Source of the DNA: Nonlabens xylanidelens
GTDB taxonomy: Bacteria > Bacteroidota > Bacteroidia > Flavobacteriales > Flavobacteriaceae
DNA: 64,000 nt
Direction of reading: 5' to 3'
NCBI RefSeq assembly: GCF_002934445.1
Contig: NZ_PTJE01000001.1
Span: 310,001-374,000, forward strand
Part shown: positions 55,190-64,000 of the stretch, piece after piece
How positions within the stretch are numbered: position 1 is the stretch's first letter
Layout of the letters: the number at the start of each line of letters is the position of its first letter
Notes under the pieces: generated by a model
Seen by the model: the letters and a program-made list of their open reading frames with translations, nothing else
The model's database searches: none
What the model was told of the DNA's origin: nothing
Translations under genes and position numbers: made by a program

Positions 55190-57521
55190 AGCACAAATAG
55201 CCCAAGAAAAAGCAGACAAGAAAAAGAACATTTCTCTTTTCTGGAAAATTTATGCAGTAGGAATAGGGCTTGTAGTCCTTATGTTCTTACTAGCAGCATG
55301 GGAAGTATTCGGTGATTTACCAGATCACACAGCCCTAGAAAACCCACAAACAGAACTAGCTACCGAGATAGTAACTGTAGATGGTAAAACATTAGGTAGT
55401 TTTTATAACGATAACCGTAAACCTGTAAAATTTGACGATTTACCTCAAAACCTTATAGACGCACTAGTCTCAACAGAAGACGAGCGTTTCTGGGATCACA
55501 GTGGTATAGACGGTTATGGGACTGCTAGAGCCGCGGCCTTTTTAGGGAGTAAAGGTGGTGCAAGTACCATAACACAACAACTGGCAAAACTCTATTTTAC
55601 AGAACAAGCTAGTAGCAACAAGCTAGAACGATTAATCCAAAAATTACGCGAGTGGATAATCACCTCTAGACTTGAGAAACAATATACTAAAGAAGAAATT
55701 ATTACTCAATACCTTAATGAGTTTGATTTCTTAAAGCAAGCTATAGGTATACGTAGTGCGTCTAATATCTACTTTGGTAAGGAACCTGATTCACTTACTG
55801 TTTCAGAAAGTGCGGTTTTAGTAGCTATGCTTAAAAATCCTAGACAGTTTAATCCGCATAGAGAAATCTCAAAAGAAAAATCTTTTAACCGTCGTAATCA
55901 GGTGTTTTTCCAGATGGTACGTAATGGTAAAATGACAGAAGAGGTAAAAGATAGTCTTACAGCCTTACCTATCGTTTTAGACTACAATCCAGAAGGACAT
56001 AATGATGGTATGGGAACTTATTTCCGTGAACATTTACGTGACTGGTTAAAAACCTGGGCAAAGGATAACATTAATCCAGAAACTGACAAACCTTTTAACC
56101 TCTACAACGACGGATTAAAGATTAACGTGACCATAGATCACCGCATGCAAAAAATGGCCGAAGAAGCTGTTTATGCACACATGGAACGTTTACAGACAGA
56201 GTTTGACCATCAACAGACACGTAACAAGACAGCACCTTTTACAGATCTTACAGATAACCAAATAGAAATCAGATTACAGTCTGCTATGAAAAGGTCGGAA
56301 AGATGGAGAGAAATGAAGAAAAAAGGTATTGCCGAAAAAGACATTATCAAAAGCTTCAATGAAAAGACAGACATGACCATCTTTGACTGGAAAGCAAAAG
56401 GCCGCGAGCGTGATACTGTAATGACTCCTATGGATTCCATACGTTACTACAAGAAGTTTTTACATACAGGTCTTATGTCATTAGAACCACAAACAGGTCA
56501 TGTAAAAGCGTGGGTAGGTGGTATTAATCACAAACATTTTAAATATGATAACGTAGAGCAAGGTACACACCAGGCTGGTTCTACTTTTAAACCATTCTTA
56601 TATTCTACGGCAATTGATCTTTTACATTATAGTCCATGTAAAACATTATCTGATGGAGAGTACACCATACCTGCAGGTAAACATGGTAATACAAAAGACT
56701 GGACACCTAAGGATTCTAACGGTGATTATGGTAACATGATGACGTTAAAAGAAGCACTAGCAAAATCAAAGAATACAATCTCTGCTAGACTTATGGATGA
56801 AGTAGGCCCACAGGCTGTACTAGATCGCGCAGCACAACTAGGTATAAATACAGACGGTATGGACGTTGTCCCTTCTCTAGCATTAGGTACTGCAGATGTA
56901 AACCTGTATGAAATGGTAGGTGCTTATGGTGTTTATGCAAATGGTGGAATTTATAATAAACCAGTTCTAGTAACGAGCATAGAAGATAAGAACGGTACAA
57001 TTCTTTATCAATACATGCCAGAGAGTAAAGATGTAATGAATCCGGAGACCGCCTATGTTACGGTAAATCTTATGGAAGGTGTAACTAGAATAGGTAGTGG
57101 AGCTAAATTAAGAGGTAGCTGGGCAACTAAAAACAGTTTCTATAAAGAGGTAATCACAGATTATCCATATGATTTTAAAAACGACATTGCTGGTAAAACA
57201 GGAACGACTCAAAACAATTCTGATGGATGGTTTATGGGAATGGTTCCTAACCTAGTAACTGGTGTTTGGGTAGGTGGAGATGGTAAATCTATTCACTTTA
57301 AATCTACTAAATACGGTCAGGGTGCTACCATGGCATTACCTATATGGGGTAGTTATATGAAACGCCTTTATGCAGACGAGACCATTGATGTTTCAAAAGC
57401 GCCTTTCAAAAAACCAGAAGACCTATCTATTGAGACCGATTGTGATGAGTATGAAAAGACTCAGAACAGCTCTCCTTTAGGTGGTAGTGAAGATGACGAC
57501 TCTAGAGAATTTGACATGTAA
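55176..57521 (+). CDS. penicillin-binding protein 1A (class A PBP)
   Basis: A 781-residue bifunctional cell-wall synthase. One membrane helix is at about 22-42. The glycosyltransferase domain has catalytic Glu101 (TEDERFWDHSG) and QQLAKLYF. The transpeptidase has Ser469-x2-Lys472 (AGSTFKPF), a SKN motif (AKSKNT) and KTGTT near residue 665. The C-terminus is acidic. It overlaps gldH by 14 bp and is followed after 3 bp by the exonuclease, so the four genes ricT-like, gldH, PBP1A and exonuclease are one unit. Confidence 0.95.
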   Translation: MAATKAQIAQEKADKKKNISLFWKIYAVGIGLVVLMFLLAAWEVFGDLPDHTALENPQTELATEIVTVDGKTLGSFYNDNRKPVKFDDLPQNLIDALVSTEDERFWDHSGIDGYGTARAAAFLGSKGGASTITQQLAKLYFTEQASSNKLERLIQKLREWIITSRLEKQYTKEEIITQYLNEFDFLKQAIGIRSASNIYFGKEPDSLTVSESAVLVAMLKNPRQFNPHREISKEKSFNRRNQVFFQMVRNGKMTEEVKDSLTALPIVLDYNPEGHNDGMGTYFREHLRDWLKTWAKDNINPETDKPFNLYNDGLKINVTIDHRMQKMAEEAVYAHMERLQTEFDHQQTRNKTAPFTDLTDNQIEIRLQSAMKRSERWREMKKKGIAEKDIIKSFNEKTDMTIFDWKAKGRERDTVMTPMDSIRYYKKFLHTGLMSLEPQTGHVKAWVGGINHKHFKYDNVEQGTHQAGSTFKPFLYSTAIDLLHYSPCKTLSDGEYTIPAGKHGNTKDWTPKDSNGDYGNMMTLKEALAKSKNTISARLMDEVGPQAVLDRAAQLGINTDGMDVVPSLALGTADVNLYEMVGAYGVYANGGIYNKPVLVTSIEDKNGTILYQYMPESKDVMNPETAYVTVNLMEGVTRIGSGAKLRGSWATKNSFYKEVITDYPYDFKNDIAGKTGTTQNNSDGWFMGMVPNLVTGVWVGGDGKSIHFKSTKYGQGATMALPIWGSYMKRLYADETIDVSKAPFKKPEDLSIETDCDEYEKTQNSSPLGGSEDDDSREFDM

Positions 57522-57524
57522 ATT

Positions 57525-58235
57525 ATGATAGCAAAACTTTCATTAGAAAATATTTTATTTCTAGATATTGAGACCGTACCTCAACAGGAGAGTTTTGATT
57601 TATTAGATCCTATAGACCAACATCTATATGCTGATAAAACTAAATACCAGCGCAAAGAAGAATTCTCTCCGGCAGAGTTTTATGATCGCGCTGGTATTTG
57701 GGCAGAATTTGGTAAAATAGTATGCATATCTGTAGGTTATTTTGTTAACCGAGATAAAAAACAATTTAGGACTCGCAGTTTTGTCGGTGAAGAAAAAGAA
57801 CTGTTAGAAGAATTCTCCAGTCTTTTAAAAGAACATTTTTCTAGTAGAAACAATCTGCTGTGTGCGCACAATGGTAAGGAATTTGATTTCCCTTACATTG
57901 CAAGAAGAATGATTATTACAGGTGTTGAGATTCCAGAAAAGCTGAACCTATTCGGTAAAAAGCCCTGGGAAGTGCCACACATAGACACCATGGAGTTATG
58001 GAAATTTGGCGATTATAAACACTACACTAGTTTAAAATTATTAACGCGTATTCTAGGTATTCCATCGCCTAAGGATGACATAGATGGATCACAAGTACGG
58101 GATGTATTCTATCTAGAAAATGACGTGCAACGCATAGCAAACTATTGTGAGAAGGATGTAGTTGCAGTAGCGCAAATAGTTCTCAAATTGCGTAAAGAAT
58201 CTATACTTACAGATGAGCAAATCATCTCAAAATAA
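57525..58235 (+). CDS. predicted 3'-5' exonuclease (DEDDy, PolB-like)
   Basis: 236 residues. Exo I: Asp14 and Glu16 (LFLDIETVP); Exo II: AHNGKEFDFPYIARRM; Exo III: YCEKDVVAVAQI with a Tyr, giving the DEDDy type of PolB-like exonucleases. No polymerase domain is attached. Substrate unknown. It starts 3 bp after PBP1A and overlaps the ABC gene by 23 bp, a sign of a compact operon. Confidence 0.88.
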   Translation: MIAKLSLENILFLDIETVPQQESFDLLDPIDQHLYADKTKYQRKEEFSPAEFYDRAGIWAEFGKIVCISVGYFVNRDKKQFRTRSFVGEEKELLEEFSSLLKEHFSSRNNLLCAHNGKEFDFPYIARRMIITGVEIPEKLNLFGKKPWEVPHIDTMELWKFGDYKHYTSLKLLTRILGIPSPKDDIDGSQVRDVFYLENDVQRIANYCEKDVVAVAQIVLKLRKESILTDEQIISK

Positions 58236-59910
58236 TACCGTAGCATCCATAAAGGATCTTAACGTTAGCTTTTCAAATGGAAAAGAGAACGTTAAGGTGT
58301 TACATGATATCAATTTTGACATATTTAAAAACGAGATACTTGCCGTAGTTGGAGAATCTGGCAGTGGTAAATCTGTCACTAGCAAGGCGCTTATGGGTTT
58401 ACTACCTAATGCCACAGCACAAATAACTGCTCAAGAACTTTCTTTGTTGGGCAAGGATTTATTACTATTAAATGATGGAGAATGGTCTCGCTTTCGCGGA
58501 AGCGAGATAAGCATGATCTTTCAAGAACCTATGAGTTCTCTTAACCCTACTATAACCTGTGGACAGCAAGTCATAGAGATACTACAACAACATCAAAAAA
58601 TTGATACATCGAGTGCTAGAAAAGAAGTTTTTGAGCTTTTTAAAAAGGTAAAACTACCTACTCCAGAAATAACGTTTTCAAAATACCCACATGAAATAAG
58701 TGGTGGACAGATGCAACGCGTTATGATTGCTATGGCAATTGCGTGCAAGCCTGCATTGTTAATTGCAGACGAGCCTACTACTGCACTAGATGTAACCGTG
58801 CAAAAAGAGATTATTTTATTACTCAAAGAATTGCAACAAGAATACGGGATGAGTATTCTCTTTATATCACACGATCTATCATTAGTACGTGCTATTGCAG
58901 ATAGGATACTGGTTATGTATCAAGGTAAAATAGTAGAGCAAGGAACAAGTAAAACTATTTTTGAAACTCCTAAAGAAACATATACCAAGGCACTTATCGC
59001 ATCCAGACCTAGTACTACAGAGCGTGTTAAAAAACTACCGACCATAAGTGATTTTATGCAACATACGGTAGACGGAGATTTGATCACTCCATCGCAACGA
59101 GCGGCTACACATAAAAATATTTATAACCAAGACCCTTTATTACATCTAGTTGACATAGTAAAAGATTACCCACTCAAGGTAAAGCTTTTTAAAAAGCAAA
59201 CCTATTTTAGAGCAGTAGATGGTGTCAGTCTTAATCTATATCCTGGTGAGAGTCTAGGACTAGTAGGAGAAAGTGGTTGTGGAAAAAGCACTCTAGGCAA
59301 CCTGATTTTACGTTTGAAAGATGTGACCAGCGGTAAAATTATCTATCGCAATAGAGACATTACACATCTTACAGGCAAAGCAATGCGCGAGTTGAGAAAA
59401 GAGATTCAAATAATCTTTCAAGATCCTTTTGCTTCATTAAACCCACGACTTACTGTAGGGCAAGCTATTATTGAGCCTATGAAATGGCATGGTATAGGAG
59501 ATAATCACGCTCATAGAAAAGAAAAGGTACTTGCTTTATTAAAACGAGTAGGATTAACTGAAGAGCATTACAACAGGTATCCACATGAATTTAGTGGTGG
59601 CCAGAGACAGCGCATAGGTATAGCAAGAACAGTAGCCTTAGAACCTAAGTTAATCGTATGTGATGAAAGTGTAAGTGCTCTCGACATTTCTGTACAAGCA
59701 CAGGTTTTAAATCTTTTAAATGAGTTTAAAGCAGATTTTGGATTCTCTTATTTATTCATTTCCCATGACCTTGCGGTAGTTAAATACTTTTGCGATCAGG
59801 TTATTGTAATGAACAAAGGTAAAATAGAAGAAAGAAACGAGGCAGATGCTCTTTATGAAAATCCGCAAAGCGATTATACTAAAAAATTGATTGCGGCAAT
59901 ACCACAATAA
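58213..59910 (+). CDS. ABC transporter, tandem ATP-binding protein (oligopeptide/YejF type)
   Basis: 565 residues holding two complete ATPase domains. Walker A: GESGSGKS (about 47-54) and GESGCGKS (about 353-360). Signatures: SGGQMQR and SGGQRQR. Walker B: LLIADEPT and LIVCDES. Each domain has the C-terminal YTK/YTKKLIAAIP element of the Dpp/Opp group. The permeases are not here, so they are encoded elsewhere. The palindrome variant at 58489-58504 encodes SRFRGSEI at a position where the family conserves RG-x-EI. Confidence 0.92.
   Translation: MSKSSQNNTVASIKDLNVSFSNGKENVKVLHDINFDIFKNEILAVVGESGSGKSVTSKALMGLLPNATAQITAQELSLLGKDLLLLNDGEWSRFRGSEISMIFQEPMSSLNPTITCGQQVIEILQQHQKIDTSSARKEVFELFKKVKLPTPEITFSKYPHEISGGQMQRVMIAMAIACKPALLIADEPTTALDVTVQKEIILLLKELQQEYGMSILFISHDLSLVRAIADRILVMYQGKIVEQGTSKTIFETPKETYTKALIASRPSTTERVKKLPTISDFMQHTVDGDLITPSQRAATHKNIYNQDPLLHLVDIVKDYPLKVKLFKKQTYFRAVDGVSLNLYPGESLGLVGESGCGKSTLGNLILRLKDVTSGKIIYRNRDITHLTGKAMRELRKEIQIIFQDPFASLNPRLTVGQAIIEPMKWHGIGDNHAHRKEKVLALLKRVGLTEEHYNRYPHEFSGGQRQRIGIARTVALEPKLIVCDESVSALDISVQAQVLNLLNEFKADFGFSYLFISHDLAVVKYFCDQVIVMNKGKIEERNEADALYENPQSDYTKKLIAAIPQ
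58489..58504. repeat. iterated palindrome, copy 16 (one mismatch, in ABC gene)
   Basis: CGCTTTCGCGGAAGCG. The changed base makes Gly in RFRGS, matching the conserved Gly of RGxEI; same deviation as copy 8. Confidence 0.88.
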
Positions 59911-59957
59911 ATACCCTTTTTGAGAAATCATGCCTTATAAGCTGACAAAAGTCATCG

Positions 59958-59985
59958 TTGTGCAAGAGGAGTAATTATACTTTTG
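59958..59985 (+). promoter_or_regulatory. promoter of hemN
   Basis: TTG at 59958-59960, 17 nt spacer, TACTTTTG at 59978-59985. Leader about 12 nt. No clear FNR-type dyad. Confidence 0.6.
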
Positions 59986-60001
59986 ACTCAAAATTGAGAT
60001 T

Positions 60002-61363
60002 ATGTGTAGTTTAACTTCAAAATACAATGTTGCAGGACCTAGATATACCAGCTATCCTACAGTTCCATATTGGGATGCTAGCAACTTCTCTACAGATTTA
60101 TGGAAACAAACTCTAGTAAAGAGTTTTAAAGAAAGTAATAGCACAGAAGGTATAAGTCTTTATATTCATTTACCTTTTTGCGAGAACATGTGTACATTTT
60201 GTGGATGCAATAAACGCATTACAAAAAACCATAGCGTTGAGATACCTTATATAAAATCTGTTTTAAAAGAACTTGATCTTTATATAAATCTCTTGGAAGA
60301 ACAACCGGTTATAAAACAAATACATTTAGGTGGTGGTACACCTACATTCTTCTCACCAGAGCATTTAGATCAATTGATAAAAGGAATATTTTCAGTAGCT
60401 GTAAAAGCTCAAGAATGCGAATTCAGTTTTGAAGGACATCCTAACAACACGACTAAGAAACATCTGGAAAAACTAGCTCAAAATGACTTTACCAGGGTTT
60501 GCTACGGCGTGCAAGATTACAACCCTACTGTACAAAAAGCAATTAATCGCATACAGCCTTTTGAAAATGTGGAGAAAGCTACGGTAATGGCTAGAGATGC
60601 AGGTTTTAAATCTGTAGGACAAGATATTATTTATGGTTTACCATTCCAAACTATAGATCATGTTATTCATACCATTAACAAGACTATAGAATTGCGTCCT
60701 GACCGTATTGCTTATTATAGTTATGCACACGTGCCCTGGATAAAAGGAAACGGGCAGAGAGGTTTTAAAGACTCTGACTTGCCTACAGCCGTACAAAAAC
60801 GTAAACAGTACGAGTTAGGTAAAAAAATGCTTACTAGCGCTGGCTATATAGAGATAGGAATGGATCATTTTGCATTACCTACAGATAGCTTATATACTGC
60901 ACAAGAAACTGGCACTATACATAGAAACTTTATGGGATACAGTGATAGTAAAACACAATTAATGATAGGTCTAGGCGTGTCTTCTATTAGTGATAGCTGG
61001 TACAGTTTTGCTCAAAATGTAAAAAACATAGAAGAATACCAGACGCTTGTAGAAGAAGGAATCCTACCTGTCTTTAGAGGTCATATTTTAAATCAAGAAG
61101 ATCTTATCATAAGAAAGCATATTCTTAATCTTATGTGCAAATTTGAGACCTCATGGCAAGATGATACTATGTTCTTTAAAGAACTACCTGACGTACTTGT
61201 AAAACTATTAGAACTAGAGAAAGATGGTCTAGTAATTACTCATGCTCATAAGATTCAAATTACCGAAAAAGGAAGAGCCTATGTGCGTAATGTTTGTCTA
61301 CCCTTTGACATGAGATTGCAACGTAAAAAACCAGATACTCAATTATTTTCTATGACGGTATAG
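60002..61363 (+). CDS. hemN: oxygen-independent coproporphyrinogen III oxidase
   Basis: 453 residues, radical SAM. Cluster cysteines Cys60, Cys64 and Cys67, with Cys69 next (LPFCENMCTFCGCNKRI), the HemN-type CxxxCxxCxC that separates true HemN from HemW. It decarboxylates coproporphyrinogen III without oxygen. The N-terminal YNVAGPRYTSYPT is typical. It sits next to the cbb3 oxidase assembly cluster (convergent), which fits life at low oxygen. Confidence 0.95.
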   Translation: MCSLTSKYNVAGPRYTSYPTVPYWDASNFSTDLWKQTLVKSFKESNSTEGISLYIHLPFCENMCTFCGCNKRITKNHSVEIPYIKSVLKELDLYINLLEEQPVIKQIHLGGGTPTFFSPEHLDQLIKGIFSVAVKAQECEFSFEGHPNNTTKKHLEKLAQNDFTRVCYGVQDYNPTVQKAINRIQPFENVEKATVMARDAGFKSVGQDIIYGLPFQTIDHVIHTINKTIELRPDRIAYYSYAHVPWIKGNGQRGFKDSDLPTAVQKRKQYELGKKMLTSAGYIEIGMDHFALPTDSLYTAQETGTIHRNFMGYSDSKTQLMIGLGVSSISDSWYSFAQNVKNIEEYQTLVEEGILPVFRGHILNQEDLIIRKHILNLMCKFETSWQDDTMFFKELPDVLVKLLELEKDGLVITHAHKIQITEKGRAYVRNVCLPFDMRLQRKKPDTQLFSMTV

Positions 61364-61384
61364 ATTGACATTTAAGTTTTAACT

Positions 61385-61416
61385 AAAAAAAGGAAAGCCT
61401 GCGGCTTTCCTTTTTT
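61385..61416. terminator. bidirectional terminator
   Basis: GGAAAGCC (61392-61399), loop TGC, GGCTTTCC (61403-61410), with A run before and T run after. It separates hemN from the convergent cco genes. Confidence 0.9.
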
Positions 61417-61445
61417 GTTATCTAGAAAGAACAAACATTAGAGGT

Positions 61446-61589
61446 CTACTTCTCTGTATCAGTACTTTTTTTATCACCGTTTGCGAGGCTATAAACTACT
61501 AACACTAGCGCTATACAAACCACGGCAAACACACCTATTATAACAGTACCCATTCCCCAATTTACAAGAGGTAAAAAAATTGTATTCAT
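61446..61589 (-). CDS. 47-residue single-helix membrane microprotein
   Basis: From ATG 61589 to TAG 61446 the product begins MNTIFLPLVNWG, continues with one hydrophobic helix (about 13-34) and ends in a charged tail (NGDKKSTDTEK). It is the last gene of the cbb3 assembly cluster, 17 bp after the TauE-like gene and before the terminator. Its size and topology recall small single-helix subunits of oxidases (CcoQ- or CcoS-like), but I see no family motif, so this is inference. Confidence 0.6.
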   Translation of the reverse strand: MNTIFLPLVNWGMGTVIIGVFAVVCIALVLVVYSLANGDKKSTDTEK

Positions 61590-61606
61590 ATCTTTAATTT
61601 TATTAG

Positions 61607-62314
61607 TTAATGACAACTCTGGTTTGCCGATATCGTTTCCATAGCAACAGATTCTGATGGTGATATGTATTTAATACCTAATCCCAGACCTCTTACTATA
61701 AATAGTAATCCTATTATTATTACAAAAACAGGTATCAGTTTTAATACCTTTTGTTTTGCCTGTCCCTTTAAAAAATTACCTAGGTATATCGCGGTAGTCA
61801 TTAAAGGCACTGTCCCTAGCCCAAAGAGAACCATGTATAAAGCGCCATATCCAGCACTACCAGAAGCTAAAGAACCGAAAACTGCCATATAGACTAAACC
61901 ACAAGGCAATAAACCATTAAGAAAACCCATAGTGAAAAAAGTACCTGGATCTTTCTTTTTAAGTTCTTTTCCCATCGCACTTTTCACCCTTCCTACTAGA
62001 GCATATATAGGTCTAGAAAAGTTGTATTTATTAAATATCTTAGTAGGTATCAAAACCACTATAATCATCGCGACACCTATAATGATAGATAGCTGCTGTT
62101 GTATACCAAAAAGGTGCATGCTTTTACCTAAAAAACCAAATACAAAACCTAAAAAGCCATAGGTAAACAACCTACCTCCATGATAACCCAATAACTGGAA
62201 AAAGCGTTTACTCTTACTCTTGCGATCTAATGGCAATAAAAATGCAATAGGACCGCACATTCCCACACAGTGAAAACTACCCAGTAAACCAAATATGAGT
62301 GCAGACCACAACAT
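61607..62314 (-). CDS. sulfite exporter TauE/SafE family (CcoS-adjacent metal transport-like) membrane protein
   Basis: 235 residues with about six membrane helices. The N-terminal GSFHCVGMCGPIAFLLPL and central NGLLPCGLVYMAVFGSLASGS motifs mark the DsbD/TauE-like group that accompanies cbb3 oxidase assembly genes, where copper or thiol transport is suspected. It starts 2 bp after fixH. The likely job is help in cbb3 maturation, from position only. Confidence 0.88.
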   Translation of the reverse strand: MLWSALIFGLLGSFHCVGMCGPIAFLLPLDRKSKSKRFFQLLGYHGGRLFTYGFLGFVFGFLGKSMHLFGIQQQLSIIIGVAMIIVVLIPTKIFNKYNFSRPIYALVGRVKSAMGKELKKKDPGTFFTMGFLNGLLPCGLVYMAVFGSLASGSAGYGALYMVLFGLGTVPLMTTAIYLGNFLKGQAKQKVLKLIPVFVIIIGLLFIVRGLGLGIKYISPSESVAMETISANQSCH

Positions 62315-62316
62315 TC

Positions 62317-62763
62317 TTAATAAAGTATTTCTTCTTTATACATGTAAGACTGCCCATCATACGTCCAGTCTATAGTAATATTCCAGCGACCGCCTATCAT
62401 TTTATTGTCAGGTATGAGCAAATTATGATCAGATAGTGAAAGTTCAGTCTCAAAATCCAATACTTGATTAGACGGTCTATAAAGGAACATTTTACCTTTA
62501 ATTCTCTCTACGTTTAACTGCGATGGAAAAGTAATCATCCATCCGTTTTCAGTTCTTTTACTTACTATTTTCTCAGAGAGGTTATTTGCATTTGTCTCTG
62601 CATCTATCTCATTTTGATAGTACATTTCTTTCTCATAGTATTCTTCTGTTACTAGGTCATGACTATATCGCTGGTCTGTAATCATGGTGATTACAAAGTA
62701 TAGTATAAAGCCTATAAAGCAAGACATACCTACTACTATTCCTGTTCCCCAATTCCATTTCAT
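62317..62763 (-). CDS. FixH family protein
   Basis: 148 residues. One N-terminal membrane helix (about 8-27) is followed by a periplasmic domain with the FixH arrangement (YSHDLVTEEYYEKEMYYQNEIDAETNA, then GKMFLYRPSNQVLDFE, GRWNITIDW). FixH/CcoH is a cbb3 oxidase assembly factor. It lies between the Cys-rich microprotein gene (32 bp gap) and the TauE-like gene (2 bp gap), in the order usual for Bacteroidota cco clusters. Confidence 0.9.
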   Translation of the reverse strand: MKWNWGTGIVVGMSCFIGFILYFVITMITDQRYSHDLVTEEYYEKEMYYQNEIDAETNANNLSEKIVSKRTENGWMITFPSQLNVERIKGKMFLYRPSNQVLDFETELSLSDHNLLIPDNKMIGGRWNITIDWTYDGQSYMYKEEILY

Positions 62764-62795
62764 CTCCTTAATCCGATTTAGTCGGCGGCTATTAA

Positions 62796-62936
62796 TTATT
62801 TAACTACTGCTTTCTTTTCTGTAGCAATAGATTTATTGGCCAGTTTTTCCATCATTAATTTTGCCTGGCAACTTTGATTTAAACCTGGTTGCCCTTTTTT
62901 ACAACCCTGACAGCAATTCTTTTTTTCTGCACTCAT
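62796..62936 (-). CDS. 46-residue cysteine-rich microprotein in the cbb3 cluster
   Basis: ATG 62936 to TAA 62796. The product starts MSAEKKNCCQGCKKGQPGLN, with Cys8, Cys9 and Cys12 and a fourth Cys23 in NQSCQAKLMME; the rest is a lysine-rich helix (to KKAVVK). It has no signal peptide or membrane helix. It lies between ccoG and fixH on the same strand, so it is co-expressed with them. Four cysteines in so short a protein suggest metal binding, possibly copper or iron handling for the oxidase (inference). I do not recognise a family. Confidence 0.65.
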   Translation of the reverse strand: MSAEKKNCCQGCKKGQPGLNQSCQAKLMMEKLANKSIATEKKAVVK

Positions 62937-62952
62937 AGTTAGATGTTTGTTA

Positions 62953-62968
62953 CGCTTTCGCGAAAGCG
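62953..62968. repeat. iterated palindrome, copy 17 (exact, between ccoG and microprotein)
   Basis: Exact 16-mer ending 3 bp before the ccoG stop codon on the minus strand. Confidence 0.95.
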
Positions 62969-62971
62969 GTA

Positions 62972-64000
62972 TTAATTATAACTACGTGGTCCTAAAAAGG
63001 CTGTAGTAGTAGTTTCTATTACTTGATCACCACTCATAATTTCTATTTCTAGTCGCTCCTTATCAGTCTTTATAGCACTAGCATTAATTTCTATAAAAAG
63101 AGTTCCTTGCGTTAGTCCTGCCTCTGGCACAGTTACACTCGTGTTAGAAACCAGCTTAATTGTTCCTTTATGAGATTTTAAACGGAAGGTGATACTATCA
63201 ATAGGTTCTACCGTTTTATTTACCAGTTTATAGGTGTAGACATTACTAATAATATTATCTGCCTTATGTTCATATAACTGACCTGGTAATCTTAAAATAC
63301 TTGCCTCTACATCATTGCGCAGAAATAGCATTCCTATTAAAACGGCAGTAAGAATTCCTAAAACAACTATATACCCTTTAAGCCTAGGAGTCAGTTTAAA
63401 TTTCTCACCCTTTTCAATGTTGTCTTCACTAGTGTAACGTATAAGACCCTTAGGTAGATCTACAGCTTCCATCATGTGGTCACACGCATCTATACAGGCT
63501 GTACAATTTACACATTCTAGTTGTGTACCATTACGTATATCTATTCCTGTAGGACAGACATGTACACATGCAGAACAGTCTATACAGTCACCTTTTCCTG
63601 ATGCCGGACGATCTTCTTTCTTTTTAAACTTTGCTCTACCTTCTTCTTTCTCACCACGTTTATGATCATAGGCAACTATTATAGATTTATTATCAAGAAG
63701 AGCACCCTGTAAACGTCCATAAGGACATACTATAATACATACTTGCTCTCTAAACCAGGCAAAAATGAAGTAGAATACTCCTGTAAAAATCATTAAAGAA
63801 ATGAGCGTACTTCCATGTTGCGACGGCCCGTCTGTAATGTATCTTATCAACTCATCACTACCGATTAAGTAAGCTAAGAATATGTTTGCAATTAAGAACG
63901 AGATAATAAAAAAGATGCTCCATTTGAGAACTCTTTTTCTGATTTTTTCAGCATTCCATGGCATTTTTGCAAGACGTATTTGCTTACCTCTATCTCCATC
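62972..64000 (-). CDS. ccoG: cytochrome c oxidase accessory protein CcoG (C-terminal part, cut by window edge)
   Basis: 342 codons are in the window; the frame runs on past 64000 (DGDRGKQIRLAK precedes an internal Met at 63964). Helices in the membrane part include residues near 15-35 of the visible segment. Two 4Fe-4S ferredoxin-type sites (CIDCSACVHVCP, CVNCTACIDACDH) and REQVCIIVCPYGRLQ are intact. A C-terminal Ig-like domain (IG FixG C-terminal) ends the protein. CcoG acts in copper reduction for cbb3 oxidase assembly. The first gene(s) of the cluster lie outside. Confidence 0.94.
   Translation of the reverse strand, partial: DGDRGKQIRLAKMPWNAEKIRKRVLKWSIFFIISFLIANIFLAYLIGSDELIRYITDGPSQHGSTLISLMIFTGVFYFIFAWFREQVCIIVCPYGRLQGALLDNKSIIVAYDHKRGEKEEGRAKFKKKEDRPASGKGDCIDCSACVHVCPTGIDIRNGTQLECVNCTACIDACDHMMEAVDLPKGLIRYTSEDNIEKGEKFKLTPRLKGYIVVLGILTAVLIGMLFLRNDVEASILRLPGQLYEHKADNIISNVYTYKLVNKTVEPIDSITFRLKSHKGTIKLVSNTSVTVPEAGLTQGTLFIEINASAIKTDKERLEIEIMSGDQVIETTTTAFLGPRSYN

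Overview
The window is chromosomal DNA from a gliding Flavobacteriaceae bacterium (Bacteroidota). The evidence is low GC; promoters of the Bacteroidota type (TTG about 19 nt upstream of TAnnTTTG) with almost no Shine-Dalgarno sites; a gliding lipoprotein GldH; an M1 peptidase ending in a type IX secretion sorting tail; DUF4270, DUF3078 and OmpA-like barrel families; a short AtpC; and the block pdxA-DUF177-rpmF-fabH-accB-accC. The genus is not certain; a marine genus such as Nonlabens or Dokdonia would fit. I see no prophage, insertion sequence, CRISPR array or rRNA. One tRNA gene (Asn) is present.

Layout. 0-4.3 kb: DUF58/MoxR, an SDR oxidoreductase, hemB and recX. 4.3-11 kb: a tightly coupled biotin operon read leftward (bioF, a DUF2007/zinc-ribbon gene, bioD, bioA, a ketoacyl synthase, bioB) followed by a cupin-like protein. 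11.3-12.6 kb: a DUF2975 membrane protein with its XRE regulator, and an ankyrin protein. 12.9-19.3 kb: atpC-atpD, then glgA-like/DUF4270/glmS. 19.4-24.9 kb: panC, panD, a flippase-like protein, a degenerate hydrolase, radA and a TlpA-type lipoprotein. 25-29 kb: two envelope proteins. 29.5-34.4 kb: the lipid-precursor block. 34.5-43 kb: ribE, a small sorting-signal protein, a subtilase, an MBL hydrolase, SulP plus Usp, and a cation/proton antiporter. 43-53 kb: lepA, an outer-membrane receptor, DUF3078, SCO, M1 peptidase, rseP, tRNA-Asn. 53-61 kb: ricT-like, gldH, PBP1A, exonuclease, double ABC ATPase, hemN. 61.4-64 kb: the cbb3 oxidase assembly cluster, including two microproteins missed by length cutoffs.

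Biotin made by the bio operon is used by AccB/AccC in the same window. panC/panD, ribE, pdxA, hemB and hemN add further cofactor synthesis.

The most striking non-genic signal is a 16-bp perfect palindrome, CGCTTTCGCGAAAGCG. It occurs 17 times (13 exact, 4 with one mismatch), in genes and between them, in all three reading frames, and spaced 1.7-6.9 kb apart with no close pairs. It looks like a highly iterated chromosomal site whose reader is unknown. A second clear regulatory structure is a pair of TTATTG-N5-CAATAA operators bracketing the DUF2975-XRE promoter.
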